Source: Lodderomyces elongisporus (taxonomy: Eukaryota; Ascomycota; Pichiomycetes; Serinales; Debaryomycetaceae). Taken from it: a DNA stretch of 64,000 nucleotides. The translations under genes were made by a program, and so were the position numbers. The DNA is taken from the NCBI RefSeq assembly GCF_030384665.1, contig NC_083675.1:1546001-1610000 (forward strand). Direction: 5' to 3'. The notes beneath the pieces were generated by a model. That model was not told the origin of the DNA and searched no databases. It saw nothing but the letters and a program-made list of their open reading frames with translations. Below, in pieces: positions 20,114-30,594 of the stretch (positions are counted from its first letter, which is position 1; every line of letters begins with the position of its first letter).

Positions 20114-23100
20114 TCACCATGGTTGTGCACCACCTCCGTAAACAGATTTTTCTTGGACAGAAGAAGTCATTGGTGACCACGAAGGAGTATGTGTATGATA
20201 TACGGGGCTATGGAAATAATTTTGTGCTTGCGCAACCTTCAAGTGACTCTGTGGTGGAGCTACAGCAGCTTCGTATGGTTGTTGTTGCTGCTGCTGTTGG
20301 TGATTTTGTGGTTGATGAGGTAATGGCAATGTTTGTATTGGCCAATTGGTGTTATGAACTGAATTAAAACTTGTATTAATACGGTTGTTATTGTTGTTAA
20401 ACAAATCGCCTGTTTTGTCTTCTCCCTGTGGATAAACTTGTTGATGCACAGAGGAGATTGACGATTGATGCAGGTGTTGTGGGGTAAAAGTACCATTAGA
20501 ATTTGGTTGGAATGATGCTGAATGCTGAGTTGTATAAGGCACATTAGCGGTACCTGTGTTGCTGTGTTTGTAGTTGGCAGTAGTAGTACTATTGCTAGTA
20601 GCTAAATGTGAATTAAAGTTTAAAGAAGATACGCTCCCATTTCTACTAACTTCATAATTTCCCATTTTATGAAAATCATCACCACCAGCGTTGAAATCAT
20701 GAGACTGGTTGGGGGAGTTGGTACTGCCAGACCTACTCAAATCAGGGGCAACCTTGGCAGTTGGCACTGAAAATCTTTTCATATTGCTAGCTACTTGCTG
20801 GTAGAAGGAGTTCTCATCATACCTAATGTTATTATTGTTATTGTTATTGTTATTGTTGCTGTTGGTAGGAGTGGTGGAATTAAACTGGTTGTTATTATTT
20901 TTGTTATCGGTACTGTTATTGTAGCTACTCGAGCTACTATTAGTGTTGGTAGCAGCAACCAGCTTCATCGATGGACCTCTAGATAATACATTACCGATTA
21001 ATAAAGGGTTGTTAAAATCTGCCGCATTTCTTGCTGGAAACCCATACTCCAAGAATCCACCACCATTTCTAATATCAAGGTGAGATAAACTGTTTCGGTA
21101 AGGTATGGACTGGAAATTTTGGGTTGCTTGACCTTGGCGCCTTGAACGATCCATACTTGAATATCTACCTTGAGAGTTAGTTTGTGCGTGATAAGGGTTA
21201 TTGAACACATGCTGAGTTTGTTGTTGGTAATGAGGCTGTGTGTGTGGCTTTGATTGTTTGACAAAGGAGCTTCCATTTTCAACAAATTCACCATTGGCAT
21301 TCATTTGACTGGCTCTTCTGTTGCTGTTGAGGTTGAGGTTGCCGTTAGTGGTGCTGTGGTTGCCATTGTTGCCATTGTTGTTGTGGCTGTTGTGGTTGTT
21401 GCCGCTACCATTACCATTAAAGTTCATTGGTTTCAAGGATATGGCGTCGTTGTTCAATATAGTGTTAATCTTTGACTGGATACGTTTGCCAAAGGATGAA
21501 ACAATTTTGCAATTTTGAAACCATGATTTTATTATTGCAACCTGAAGATTATGACAAGCAAGATAGTCTTCCTTTGCTGCATCATTGTTCAACAAAATTG
21601 CGAGTTTTTCAACATTATCATAGTTCACTCTTGGATTGACTAAGAAATCAATCAATGTTTGAATGACATAATTACCAAACGGATCGTTGATAAGTGTGTT
21701 CAAATCATCAATCAAGATTCTATAAATCAAGTCAAACTTGAGATTGGCAAAAGCAACATTAACTGATTCATTGTTATAACAGTTCTTCAAATACTTTTCA
21801 ACAACATTCGAACTAAACTTTGAATTACACAAGTTCATTATTCCATATTGGTGAAAGTTTTGAAGTACTTGGAAACTTACTTCAAGTGAGTTGATTGAAA
21901 TCAAGTATTGCAAAACATAGTTTCCGAATTGGTCATTGATCAATACTTTGAAATTATCATATTGCAATATTGCCAGCGAGAACTGATTCAATTGAGCAGG
22001 GGTAACGTGATTAAGGCATTTCTGCAAAACGCAACATCCGTGCTTGTGTGTTGCAACAATGTACAAGTCTTCAATGATTGAGTCATATATGAATTGGCAG
22101 TCAGCAGGCTCATACTTGTTCAATATTTTTTGTATAACATGGTTTCCATTCAAGTCCTTGATGAGATCGATAATATGCGGTTTCAAGCCTCTAATCAATA
22201 CATTGAGTTGTGCATTAGTGCTCAAACTGTCGATGATCTTTTGCAATGCCCTGGTACCGTGCTGGTTGACCGATATTTTGAACAAGTTGAATTGCAAAGT
22301 GTCCAAGATCATATCCAAATTGCTCTGATTGCAATAAGCAATCATCTTCTGCACCAAATAGTTACCAAACGGATCTATAATCAATTCGTACATGTGCGAA
22401 TGAATTTCGTCAAAGATAATGGTGAAATTGTTTAATCGCGCTTGGTAGTTGAGGATCAAATTTTCATCAATTTTCTTTTGCAAAAAGCGGCAGCCATATT
22501 GGTCCTTTGCCAACTTTAATATTTGTGGTTTGAGTTGGTTTAAGGGAACTTTGCCTATTGAAATTAGGTAATCTTTGTCAATCTTTTGTGCAGCAGTGAA
22601 CAGACTCGCATGGGGCTGAGTATGGGAGTCCAAGTGAGAGTCCAAGTGAGAGTCCAAAGTGTTGAAAACTTTATTGCTTAGAGATGCAGGAGGTGGAGTA
22701 GAAGCTGATGACAAAGAGTTTACGTCGCTCGAAACTCCACCGAGCTTTAAACTTCCATTTAAAGTAGCATCTGAGCCATTATAATGTGCCTTTAATAAAT
22801 TATCCTTATTTTTTGTAGTGGATAATTCATTGTCACCAGGAATAACATTATTTTTAGGCAAAGTATGATGCTTTGGGGTTTGCAGTTGTTGTTGTTGTTG
22901 GTTCTGCTGTTGTTGTTGTTGGTGCTGTTGTTGTTGTTGTTGTTGTTGTTGTTGGTTGTGGTGGGTAACATTAAAGTTATTATGAGCAAGGCTTCTTTCA
23001 TCCAAAGTCGTGTATTGTGGCAAATTTTGAAAGGGAGTGGAGGACTTGGTTCTTTCATAGTGGATGTGGGAAGATGGGGCCGGGCCAGGCGTTGATGCAA

Positions 23101-23626
23101 GTTGAGTTGGCTGGGGTGGTGCAGCAACTGCTGGTGTTTGAGGTACTGCTGGCGCCTGGGGTAATGCTAGTGGTGTTGATAATACTTCGTTGTTGTCCAA
23201 GGCGAAATTTGGCAAGTTGAGATGCTGATTTAGTTTGTTTGAAGTATCCCACAATGCTGATTTCCCATTGTGTGTAATTCCACTTGTAACATTATTACTA
23301 CCAATTTTGATAAATGATCCATTAAAAGATAGACTCCTATTGTGCATATAAGATGTGTTTGCTGTAGATGCTGATGCTGATGAGTTTGATGAATTTGTTG
23401 CAGAAGTTTGAGGTGTTTTCACCACTTGCTGTTGTAAACTTTGTGCACGCAATGCTATATTGTTTGAATCTTCACTTACGCCATTACCCAAGTGATTAGT
23501 GAGATTTTGGCTTGGTGGTGTAGATGGTTCAAAGAATGAGTTGATTGAGTTGATGGATAGGTTGTGGTGGTGGTGGTGAGTGTGATTTTGATTTTGATCA
23601 AAGGAATGGGTGTATCTTGACGACAT
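20114..23626 (-). CDS. MPT5: Mpt5/Puf5-type Pumilio RNA-binding protein
   Basis: 1170 residues from ATG at 23626. The first 350 residues are low complexity (Ser/Thr/Asn, poly-Gln at about 224-247). A Pumilio domain of eight repeats follows at about 361-720; repeat cores include DQYGCRFLQKK, DPFGNYLVQK, NQHGTRALQK, DLNGNHVIQK, HKHGCCVLQK, DQFGNYVLQ, SKFSSNVVEK and DPFGNYVIQ. The order NGNHVIQ, KHGCCVLQ, DQFGNY, FSSNVVE and a long Asn/Gln/Ser-rich tail of about 450 residues match Mpt5 rather than Puf3 or Puf4, which end soon after the domain. It should bind UGUA-containing 3' UTRs and recruit Ccr4-Not to repress mRNAs. SAE2 upstream supports this, since MPT5 (YGL178W) and SAE2 (YGL175C) are close in S. 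cerevisiae. A tandem (Leu-Asp-Ser-His) repeat lies near residue 325. Confidence 0.85.
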   Translation of the reverse strand: MSSRYTHSFDQNQNHTHHHHHNLSINSINSFFEPSTPPSQNLTNHLGNGVSEDSNNIALRAQSLQQQVVKTPQTSATNSSNSSASASTANTSYMHNRSLSFNGSFIKIGSNNVTSGITHNGKSALWDTSNKLNQHLNLPNFALDNNEVLSTPLALPQAPAVPQTPAVAAPPQPTQLASTPGPAPSSHIHYERTKSSTPFQNLPQYTTLDERSLAHNNFNVTHHNQQQQQQQQQQHQQQQQQNQQQQQLQTPKHHTLPKNNVIPGDNELSTTKNKDNLLKAHYNGSDATLNGSLKLGGVSSDVNSLSSASTPPPASLSNKVFNTLDSHLDSHLDSHTQPHASLFTAAQKIDKDYLISIGKVPLNQLKPQILKLAKDQYGCRFLQKKIDENLILNYQARLNNFTIIFDEIHSHMYELIIDPFGNYLVQKMIAYCNQSNLDMILDTLQFNLFKISVNQHGTRALQKIIDSLSTNAQLNVLIRGLKPHIIDLIKDLNGNHVIQKILNKYEPADCQFIYDSIIEDLYIVATHKHGCCVLQKCLNHVTPAQLNQFSLAILQYDNFKVLINDQFGNYVLQYLISINSLEVSFQVLQNFHQYGIMNLCNSKFSSNVVEKYLKNCYNNESVNVAFANLKFDLIYRILIDDLNTLINDPFGNYVIQTLIDFLVNPRVNYDNVEKLAILLNNDAAKEDYLACHNLQVAIIKSWFQNCKIVSSFGKRIQSKINTILNNDAISLKPMNFNGNGSGNNHNSHNNNGNNGNHSTTNGNLNLNSNRRASQMNANGEFVENGSSFVKQSKPHTQPHYQQQTQHVFNNPYHAQTNSQGRYSSMDRSRRQGQATQNFQSIPYRNSLSHLDIRNGGGFLEYGFPARNAADFNNPLLIGNVLSRGPSMKLVAATNTNSSSSSYNNSTDNKNNNNQFNSTTPTNSNNNNNNNNNNIRYDENSFYQQVASNMKRFSVPTAKVAPDLSRSGSTNSPNQSHDFNAGGDDFHKMGNYEVSRNGSVSSLNFNSHLATSNSTTTANYKHSNTGTANVPYTTQHSASFQPNSNGTFTPQHLHQSSISSVHQQVYPQGEDKTGDLFNNNNNRINTSFNSVHNTNWPIQTLPLPHQPQNHQQQQQQQPYEAAVAPPQSHLKVAQAQNYFHSPVYHTHTPSWSPMTSSVQEKSVYGGGAQPW

Positions 23627-24724
23627 GGTAGGATGGTGGTGTTCTTATTTGGGGATAGAGGAGAAAAGATTGAAGAAGAAGAAGGAGAAGAAGGAGGAGG
23701 AGGAGGAGGAAGATTTGGTAATGTTGTTAGTGGGAAATTGGGAAATTGGGGAGAAAAGATGTAATGGATTGTACGCGAAAGATTAATCGCTGCTCCTTTA
23801 TAGGTTTATTTAATTTTCTTCTGTCTGTTGTGTTATAGGGTGTTAACTAAAACCGGTGTTGTTACTATTAGTGTCTGGTAATGATATTGTTGCTGCAGAT
23901 GTTGAACGTGTGAATTATCCTTTAGAACTTGTGTGTTCTTTTTTAAAATAAAAAAAATTGAAATTGGTGGTGAATAAAGGTAGATATTTGAATTGTATTG
24001 TATTGTATGTATGTATGTGGACAAAAGACAGTCAGTCAGCTAGACTATAATAGAAATAGCTATTATTATTATTATTACTACTGCTGCTAGTGCTAGTGCT
24101 ACCACCGCCACTAAAGCAGTACTACAACAGAACGACACTGTATGGAAAGAAAGAGAAAAAAAAAAAATAATAAAAATAAAATAAAATAAAATAAAAAAAG
24201 ACAGACGAAAATACATAAAAAAAAGGAGTTCTTACTCGAATAATATATTACGTAAGCTCTATATTATGAAGGTAAATTTCAGTCATTTAAATGCTAATAG
24301 GAAAGACTTTATATATATATATATATTATACAGAATCCTTTCTTTTTTTTCATTTTTTTCCTTTTTTGAATAGGAATTGTAAAAAATAAAGTAGATAGAA
24401 ATAAATAGTGAATCAGAAACAAGATGCTATATTTTAATTATTCAGTGTTGAGACACAGCTTATGGAGTATATATTAAGTAAGTTCTAGCAAAATTTATAT
24501 GTGGAAGGAGTTGTCCTCCTTCTCTCTTGTTGATGTCTTATTCTGCATTAAGGTGATTGTTGGTTGACAAACATGTACGTTTCCCTTGAAGATTGAAAGA
24601 AGAAAATTTTGTGTGCTTAGCAGACACACTGCGTCTCTCGTCTTTCCTCTATGAAGTCTAGCATGCTTCTTCCTCCTCCTCCTTCTCACCCACCCGCCAA
24701 CCACCAAGAAAGAAAGGAAGAAAA

Positions 24725-24727
24725 TAA

Positions 24728-24759
<32 letters not shown>

Positions 24760-24762
24760 AAA
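24725..24762. repeat. (AAAG)n tetranucleotide array
   Basis: About nine copies of AAAG, uninterrupted, in the region upstream of MPT5. Confidence 0.9.
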
Positions 24763-26263
24763 AGGTGGCCCAATGTCATATACAGCTCTTTGTTCTCTGT
24801 GCAGTTCTCGTAACAAAAAGAAAAAAAATGAAAAAATGAAAAAAAAGGTTACACAGTCTCTCAGTGTTGTACATACGCACATAATAGGGGAGGAAGCTAA
24901 GGACACTAAGAGTATGTGTGAAAGGAGACAGAGAGACAGAGGATGAGAGAGACATGTATACCAAAGAAATTACAAAAGGAAACAGCAAAATATTGAGGGA
25001 GTGCCTTGTTCTTTTTTCTTTTTTTTTTTTTTTGTTCTTGCTCTCCGTCGTGAGTTTTGTCAGTGAGTCAAAATGTAGTCCACTCCCACTCGCATCGTGT
25101 AATGAAAAATAGGATCCTACATGTTCCAGCTGCCACTATTCAAGTTTCAACGTATCTCATGTTGTTTTGAATATATGTTGTATTCGTAAGTATATATATA
25201 CATTTTTATTTCATTCTCTTTGAATTGTATTAAATGTATGTGTGTTTGTAGAGATTATTTGCCAGTGTGATGATTTCTTATACAATTGAGCTTAATGTAG
25301 AGACCGTGGCACATCAGATCAAAGATTGGGATATCATTGCGTTTCTTTATTTTTTTCTTTACTTTTTTGGGTTTTGTGTAAAAATTGAAAGGGGAGAAAA
25401 AAAAGAAAAAAAGAAAGAAAAAAAAAGACCGAACCCGTCAAAACAGGATTTATTGATTTTGTAACATAGCATTTCCAAAACAAGTATATTGTGCGGCGTC
25501 CTATTTGTAAACTACCTTAACCTCTATATAACGTACAACGTTAATTATTAATATTTTTGTTTTTGTAGAGGAGCATTCTAATTTAGGCTTGACGAAGCTA
25601 AAAGCCGACATCAAAATGAAGTAAAGGAAAGACAGAAACATATTGGAGAAGTAGAATAGCACGAGTTAATTCTTCAAACAGCACTTTCTACAATGTCACT
25701 AAACCAAACAGACCCGTCTTTTATAAGAAATACTCGTGGATGGTAACTGGAGTAATATGTATATTTATCCACATGTTTGGTTGAGACGAGGGGAAAAATA
25801 TATAGAGATATTCATTGTATGAGTTTAAAGCTTGATGAGGATTTCAAAAATTTTTTTTTTCTTTTGCTTGTGACACAAATGTTAGAGTTTCTGTTTTATT
25901 TTATTTATTTTTATTTTTTTATTTTTTTTTATATATTAATATTACAATGTCTGGCTCATTGCTTGCGCTCTCCACTGACAGCAGATTTATATTCATCATT
26001 GCAATATATATATTTACTATATGAGATACCAGAGGTCTTTAGGATTTTGTAAATGGGGAAATAAAAAGAAAATTAGAGAAAACAAACCAAACAAAAAAAA
26101 GTGGGAAGGTGTGTGGTTCAAAACCTTTGGTTAAGGTGTCAATATATAAACACACAAGTATATAACCTTGCTTCAACTATCTGCTTTTTGTTGTTGCGTT
26201 GGGGATGAAAAATAGGAATTAGGAATTTCTGGTGTCTGGTGTCTGATTTGAAACAAGAAAAGA

Positions 26264-26315
26264 CCTGTGTCCTGTGTCCTGTGTCCTGTGTCTTGTGTCT
26301 TGTGTCTTGTGTCTT
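26264..26315. repeat. (CCTGTGT/CTTGTGT)n heptamer array
   Basis: About seven tandem 7-mers: four of CCTGTGT type followed by CTTGTGT type, preceded by a diverged GGTGTCT pair at 26231-26244. Confidence 0.9.
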
Positions 26316-26555
26316 TTCCCTTTCCTCACTCTCTGTTTTTTCTCACTTCTCTAATAAACTTTACTATTTCCATATTTTGGCCTCTGCTACTACCCATAGA
26401 TAATTATTATTATAGATATCTCGTCTTGTGTCTATTTGCACAAGAATAGTGTCATGGGAAAGGGAGGTACAATTATTTTGTAATTTTTTTTTACATATAT
26501 TTTTAATTTCGTGGGTCAACAATATCAGACAAAAATTTAGAAAAAGAGAAACTTG

Positions 26556-26589
<34 letters not shown>

Positions 26590-26921
26590 GTATATATGTA
26601 TATATTACAAACAAAGCCAACATCCCTTTTCTATTTTGGGTGAGAGGGTCACTTTCTTATATGTGTCTGACTTAAGGTGTGTACTTATTATTTTTATTAT
26701 TATTATTTTATGTATGTATATATATATATAAGTATAATCCTAATGATCTACCGTCAGACATTTTTTGTTTCCTCTGTTTTCTTGCATTCCTGGTTTCAAG
26801 AGAAACACAAAAATAAAGGAAAACAAAACAAAGAAAAGTCTGGAACACAAATTGTGGAACTTGCACAACGTAAAAGAACTCAAAAAAAAGGGAAGACGAG
26901 GAAGTACCAACCAAGTAGTAA

Positions 26922-26924
<3 letters not shown>

Positions 26925-26958
<34 letters not shown>
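26925..26958. repeat. (TA)n dinucleotide array
   Basis: About 17 TA units between A-rich sequence and the SAE2 3' end. Confidence 0.95.
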
Positions 26959-26960
<2 letters not shown>

Positions 26961-27100
26961 AACTATCACGATATAAAGACTACCTTCTTATTGAAATGTT
27001 TCTCACCACCCTCGAGAGGTTCAAATGTAATGATTCATATGCCTAGTTGTCATAATTATCTTGGTGCCCAGCTCCAATGCTAATTCTAGTTTTAGCTTTA

Positions 27101-27142
27101 GTTCTACCTCTAATTCTAATTCTAATTCTAATTCTAATTCTA
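27101..27142. repeat. (CTAATT)n hexamer array
   Basis: Tandem CTAATT units, intact at 27111-27142 and degenerate from about 27080 (TAATTCTAGTTTTAGCTTTAG), just past the SAE2 stop. Confidence 0.85.
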
Positions 27143-27188
27143 CCAAAAAAAAAAAACCTCTAGTTATGGCTATGCACCAGCTTCCGAT

Positions 27189-28676
27189 TTACTCCACAAA
27201 CCACCTTCCCAGAACTACATAGCTGTTAAGAATCCCCAAACTAAAAATATACTCACCCACTTGTGTCCCATCTTCCACTTTAGTGCAACTTTTGATTCTT
27301 CGTCTCACCCTATTCTCCTGTCGCGCATTAACCAATTTCCTTCTCTCAACTAGCTCCTGCGTACTAGGAAACCCCAGCTTCATGAAACCTGGAGGCGACT
27401 GAAACTTGTCAAAGATTTGCAGCACCTTATCCTCAAAATTTTGATCTTGTGGTAAATTGTAAAATGCCTTGTACTGCTCAAACTTGCGCTCATCCATAAT
27501 CCCATTACGTTTAATCATTTGACTCAACTTACCCGGCTTGTAGTTCTCATTGGGCACAAAGTCACTAAAATCCCACGAAATAAGCTTAATTGGGTGATTG
27601 GTCAAGTTGATTTTGAAATTAGGATCTTGAACAAACTTTTCAGTTATGTACTCAGTGAGATATTGACGCTTTTGCAACACAGTTTTCAACTCTTTGGGAA
27701 AAGAGACCGGTGCTTGAGAAGTTGGCAGAGTCGTAAATAACTCTTGCGCCTCATAATCTTTTTGGGAATCTGAAATTTCTCCTTCATTTTCAGAAAAACA
27801 TTCACTCTCAAATCCATCGTCCCTACCACATTTTACTTGATCTACTGTATCCGCAAATTCATCTACAACATCCTTTGCCCAATGCTCATCATTGTTTTCA
27901 ACATTGACTAGTTTCGATATAGCATCTGAATCTTGCCGTAGACACAATTCGGGTTTACTAATCTCCCCAAGTTTACCTCGGAGTAAATCAAAACGAGTCG
28001 CATCTTCCCTATTCAATTTCGAAACCTTTCTTGCAGGACCCAACTCGTTTCTCATTGGCGATGACTCTCTTTGAGGACTGAGCTTGATTGAGCTTTGCGA
28101 CAGTCCCCCCTCACAACGCAGACTAGACCTCCTAGTGCGCTTAGCCGTTGGAGACTGCGATTGCGGAAACAATTCCTCTTCTGAATCACTATATTGTGTG
28201 GGTAAAACATTATCAAATATAGGCTTTGTCCGTATTCCTAACCTTGTGTTTGAGCTTGAATTTGAGTTTGTGCTTGTTTTTGCAACAAGGTCCGCATTTG
28301 CACTATATCCATTACTACCATCATATTTATCTCCATCAGTCTTGGGAGACACATAAGTGGTAAGTGAAATCAAACTCTTAGCGGGGGATAACGAAAGCAA
28401 ATCAGAACCACTTCTTGCTGATTGTTGCTTCCGTCGTTGCTGCTGCTGTTGCTGTTGTAGTAGTCCCGGCTGCTGTGGTTCTAGCTGCTGTGGTTCTGTC
28501 TGCTGCAGTTTCAACTTTTCTATCTCTTTAGCCTGTAACTGAATTGTATTCTTCAAGAGACGTACTTCATCTTGCAATTGCTCATTCTCAGACCTCAATT
28601 TTTCGCAACAACGTTCAAATTCATGTTCAATTCGTTCATGTAAGTCCGATACAAATTGGGATGATAGTTTAGTCAT
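27189..28676 (-). CDS. SAE2: Sae2/CtIP/Ctp1 double-strand-break resection factor
   Basis: 495 residues from ATG at 28676. The N-terminus is a coiled coil (residues 8-58), as in the tetramerization region of Sae2/CtIP, followed by poly-Gln (74-80) and a long Ser-rich disordered middle with many SP/TP sites. The conserved C-terminal domain (about 350-465) has NHPIKLISWDFSDFVPNENY, then EQYKAFYNLP, and FDKFQSPPGFMKLGFPSTQE followed by RRK and RQ-NR. Ser427 in QSPPG is likely the counterpart of the CDK site that activates Sae2/CtIP. Sae2 stimulates the Mre11 endonuclease to open blocked or hairpin DNA ends in meiosis and repair. Gene order supports the call: SAE2 (YGL175C), BUD13 (YGL174W) and NUP49 (YGL172W) cluster in S. 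cerevisiae. The protein is longer than S. cerevisiae Sae2 (345). Confidence 0.87.
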   Translation of the reverse strand: MTKLSSQFVSDLHERIEHEFERCCEKLRSENEQLQDEVRLLKNTIQLQAKEIEKLKLQQTEPQQLEPQQPGLLQQQQQQQRRKQQSARSGSDLLSLSPAKSLISLTTYVSPKTDGDKYDGSNGYSANADLVAKTSTNSNSSSNTRLGIRTKPIFDNVLPTQYSDSEEELFPQSQSPTAKRTRRSSLRCEGGLSQSSIKLSPQRESSPMRNELGPARKVSKLNREDATRFDLLRGKLGEISKPELCLRQDSDAISKLVNVENNDEHWAKDVVDEFADTVDQVKCGRDDGFESECFSENEGEISDSQKDYEAQELFTTLPTSQAPVSFPKELKTVLQKRQYLTEYITEKFVQDPNFKINLTNHPIKLISWDFSDFVPNENYKPGKLSQMIKRNGIMDERKFEQYKAFYNLPQDQNFEDKVLQIFDKFQSPPGFMKLGFPSTQELVERRKLVNARQENRVRRRIKSCTKVEDGTQVGEYIFSLGILNSYVVLGRWFVE

Positions 28677-29019
28677 ACCATTGAAATTGTTAAGAAAGAA
28701 AAAAAGGAACCGGTTCGAATTATTACGTTCTCATCAAGTGTTATTCTAGTTGTAGTTATTCGAATTAAACAAACTACAACAGTGGTGTATAAACAAGCGA
28801 GCGCAATATTTCCTGTGTTTATATGTATATATACAAAGAAAAAAAAAATTAACTTAGATTTCGCGATCTTTATTTCTTTTTGACCATCTGGAAATCTCAT
28901 CATCAACAATCAATCCACACATCATTTCTCCTTTAATCAAGTACACAGAATAGAAAGAAAAGGGTCAAAAACTCCAAACAACAGCAACAAGAAGAAAAAG
29001 AAAAAGAAAAACTCAATCA
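28677..29019. promoter_or_regulatory. Divergent SAE2/NUP49 promoter
   Basis: 343 bp between divergent starts. An A tract at 28842-28850 and a GAAAAAG-rich purine leader directly before NUP49 (28990-29010). No specific factor site assigned. Confidence 0.45.
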
Positions 29020-30321
29020 ATGTTTGGTCAAGCATCAAAGCCAAGCTCTTCATTTGGAGGATTCGGCTCTTCAAACACAAATACAAACATCGGTACTGCA
29101 AGTGGTGGTAATGGTGGTGGTGGTGGTGGTTTGTTTGGCGCCAAACCAGCAACATCAACCGGAGGTCTCTTTGGACAATCCAATACACAACAAGGTAATA
29201 CAAGTGGTGGACTTTTTGGAAGTAATCCTGGCGCTACTAATATTGGTACAGGTGGTGGGTTGTTTGGTCAGAATCAAAGTGGGACAACAGGAACATCCGG
29301 AGGACTTTTTGGTGGTCAACAGAATCAGCAAAACCAGCCATCGACTACCGCTGGCGGGCTTTTTGGCCAATCTAATCAACAACTGACAGGACAAGGCACT
29401 GGTACTAGTACGGGGCTCTTTGGAGCTAACAAACCTGCATCGAGTGGACTTTTTGGAAATACTGGAGGTACAAGTGGTGGAGGACTATTTGGCAATACTC
29501 AAACTGGTAAACCCTCAAGTGGGCTATTTGGTGGAAACAGTTCTAATACAACACAGTCCAGTGGTGGCCTCTTTGGCAACAACACTTCTAATCAGTCTAA
29601 TAGTGGAGGTTTATTTGGTTCATCCAATACGCAATCTAGCGGAGGAGGCTTATTTGGCAATAAACCTGCTACTTCTGGCGGAGGACTTTTTGGTCTGCAA
29701 CAACAATTGCAACAGCAACCTCAGCAACAACAACAACAACAACAACAACAGGTCCAGCTCACTGCTATGACTAGAGTTGGTGACTTGCCACCCGAAATCA
29801 AGAACGAATTGCAACAGCTCGACACATATATCAATACACAGCATTTGATTGCTACAACATTGAATTCGGATATGTCTAAACATAATGAATTGGTAGAGAC
29901 CATACCCAAGGATATTAACTACCTTCAGAACAAATTGCTTTCAACAAAACAAGCTTTGAAGTTCGACACAAGTCAGCTACTGGCTTTGAAAACCATGAAC
30001 AATGAAGTCACCGAGGATATCAATAACATAATGCAACTAATTATCCAATTAAGCACTCCGGGTACAAAGCTATCTAGCTCATACCAATTGAATGAGTTTT
30101 TTATAAAAAAAATTAAAAACTATCATGAAATGGTTCGATTGTACGAAGAGACAATTGCAGAATTAGAAGTAGTGCTCAATGGACTTGAACGAAATTGCAA
30201 TGAAGGTTTTGGTAATTTGGCAAGCATTATTCAAGTGATCAAGACACAATATGCCTTGTTCATGGAGCTTTGTGAAACAATGGCCCAATTACACAACGAG
30301 GTGAAGAGATTGCAAAAGTAG
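29020..30321 (+). CDS. NUP49: GLFG nucleoporin Nup49
   Basis: 433 residues from ATG at 29020. Residues 1-235 are a Gly/Ser/Thr/Asn-rich FG domain with more than a dozen Gly-Leu-Phe-Gly repeats, which bind karyopherins in the pore channel. A poly-Gln spacer (about 230-245) leads to a coiled-coil domain (about 250-433) beginning LTAMTRVGDLPPEIKNELQQ, a strong match to the Nup49/Nup58-type helical region that pairs with Nsp1 and Nup57 in the central channel trimer. Length is near S. cerevisiae Nup49 (472). The position beside BUD13 agrees with conserved gene order (YGL172W, YGL174W). Same direction as BUD13. Confidence 0.93.
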   Translation: MFGQASKPSSSFGGFGSSNTNTNIGTASGGNGGGGGGLFGAKPATSTGGLFGQSNTQQGNTSGGLFGSNPGATNIGTGGGLFGQNQSGTTGTSGGLFGGQQNQQNQPSTTAGGLFGQSNQQLTGQGTGTSTGLFGANKPASSGLFGNTGGTSGGGLFGNTQTGKPSSGLFGGNSSNTTQSSGGLFGNNTSNQSNSGGLFGSSNTQSSGGGLFGNKPATSGGGLFGLQQQLQQQPQQQQQQQQQQVQLTAMTRVGDLPPEIKNELQQLDTYINTQHLIATTLNSDMSKHNELVETIPKDINYLQNKLLSTKQALKFDTSQLLALKTMNNEVTEDINNIMQLIIQLSTPGTKLSSSYQLNEFFIKKIKNYHEMVRLYEETIAELEVVLNGLERNCNEGFGNLASIIQVIKTQYALFMELCETMAQLHNEVKRLQK

Positions 30322-30594
30322 ATAACATTGTAATATTAATATAATTTCAGTAGACTTTAAATAACTTGCTGAATTTCTGATGACAAGCACCCAAAGACTT
30401 ATTATTTAAGTGTTTGCTATTTTCCTGTAGTTGATTTTGCGCGCGTAAATTTCGAGCCATCGTATTCATTTTTGAGCCTCCAGCAAAAGCCGTAAAAATA
30501 CAATCGTTTACAATCGTTTATAGTCGTTTACAATAGCATATAATAGTATATAATAGTTCACATTACACTACAGCATTGTTTATACAACATTAAC
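30322..30594. promoter_or_regulatory. NUP49-BUD13 gap with decamer repeats
   Basis: 273 bp. Bases 30501-30560 are six in-register 10-mers that decay toward the BUD13 start (CAATCGTTTA twice, TAGTCGTTTA, CAATAGCATA, TAATAGTATA, TAATAGTTCA). They lie 35-95 bp before the ATG, in likely promoter or 5' UTR. Confidence 0.6.

Larger units (their letters stand above)
23627..27188. other. 3.6 kb gene-poor region upstream of MPT5
   Basis: No convincing ORF; the open frames are translations of microsatellites. It holds GTAT runs (24005-24018), ATT/GCTA triplet runs (24061-24110), AAAG repeats (24725-24762), a long T run (25016-25034), a GTGTCYT heptamer array, CA/TA runs (26556-26590), a TA run (26925-26958) and a CTAATT array at 27101-27142. 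Probably the long promoter/5' UTR of MPT5 plus the SAE2 3' region. Confidence 0.5.

Noticed and set aside
28357..28542. Plus-strand Cys-rich frame (CCCCCCC)
   Set aside because: Antisense of the poly-Gln tract of SAE2.
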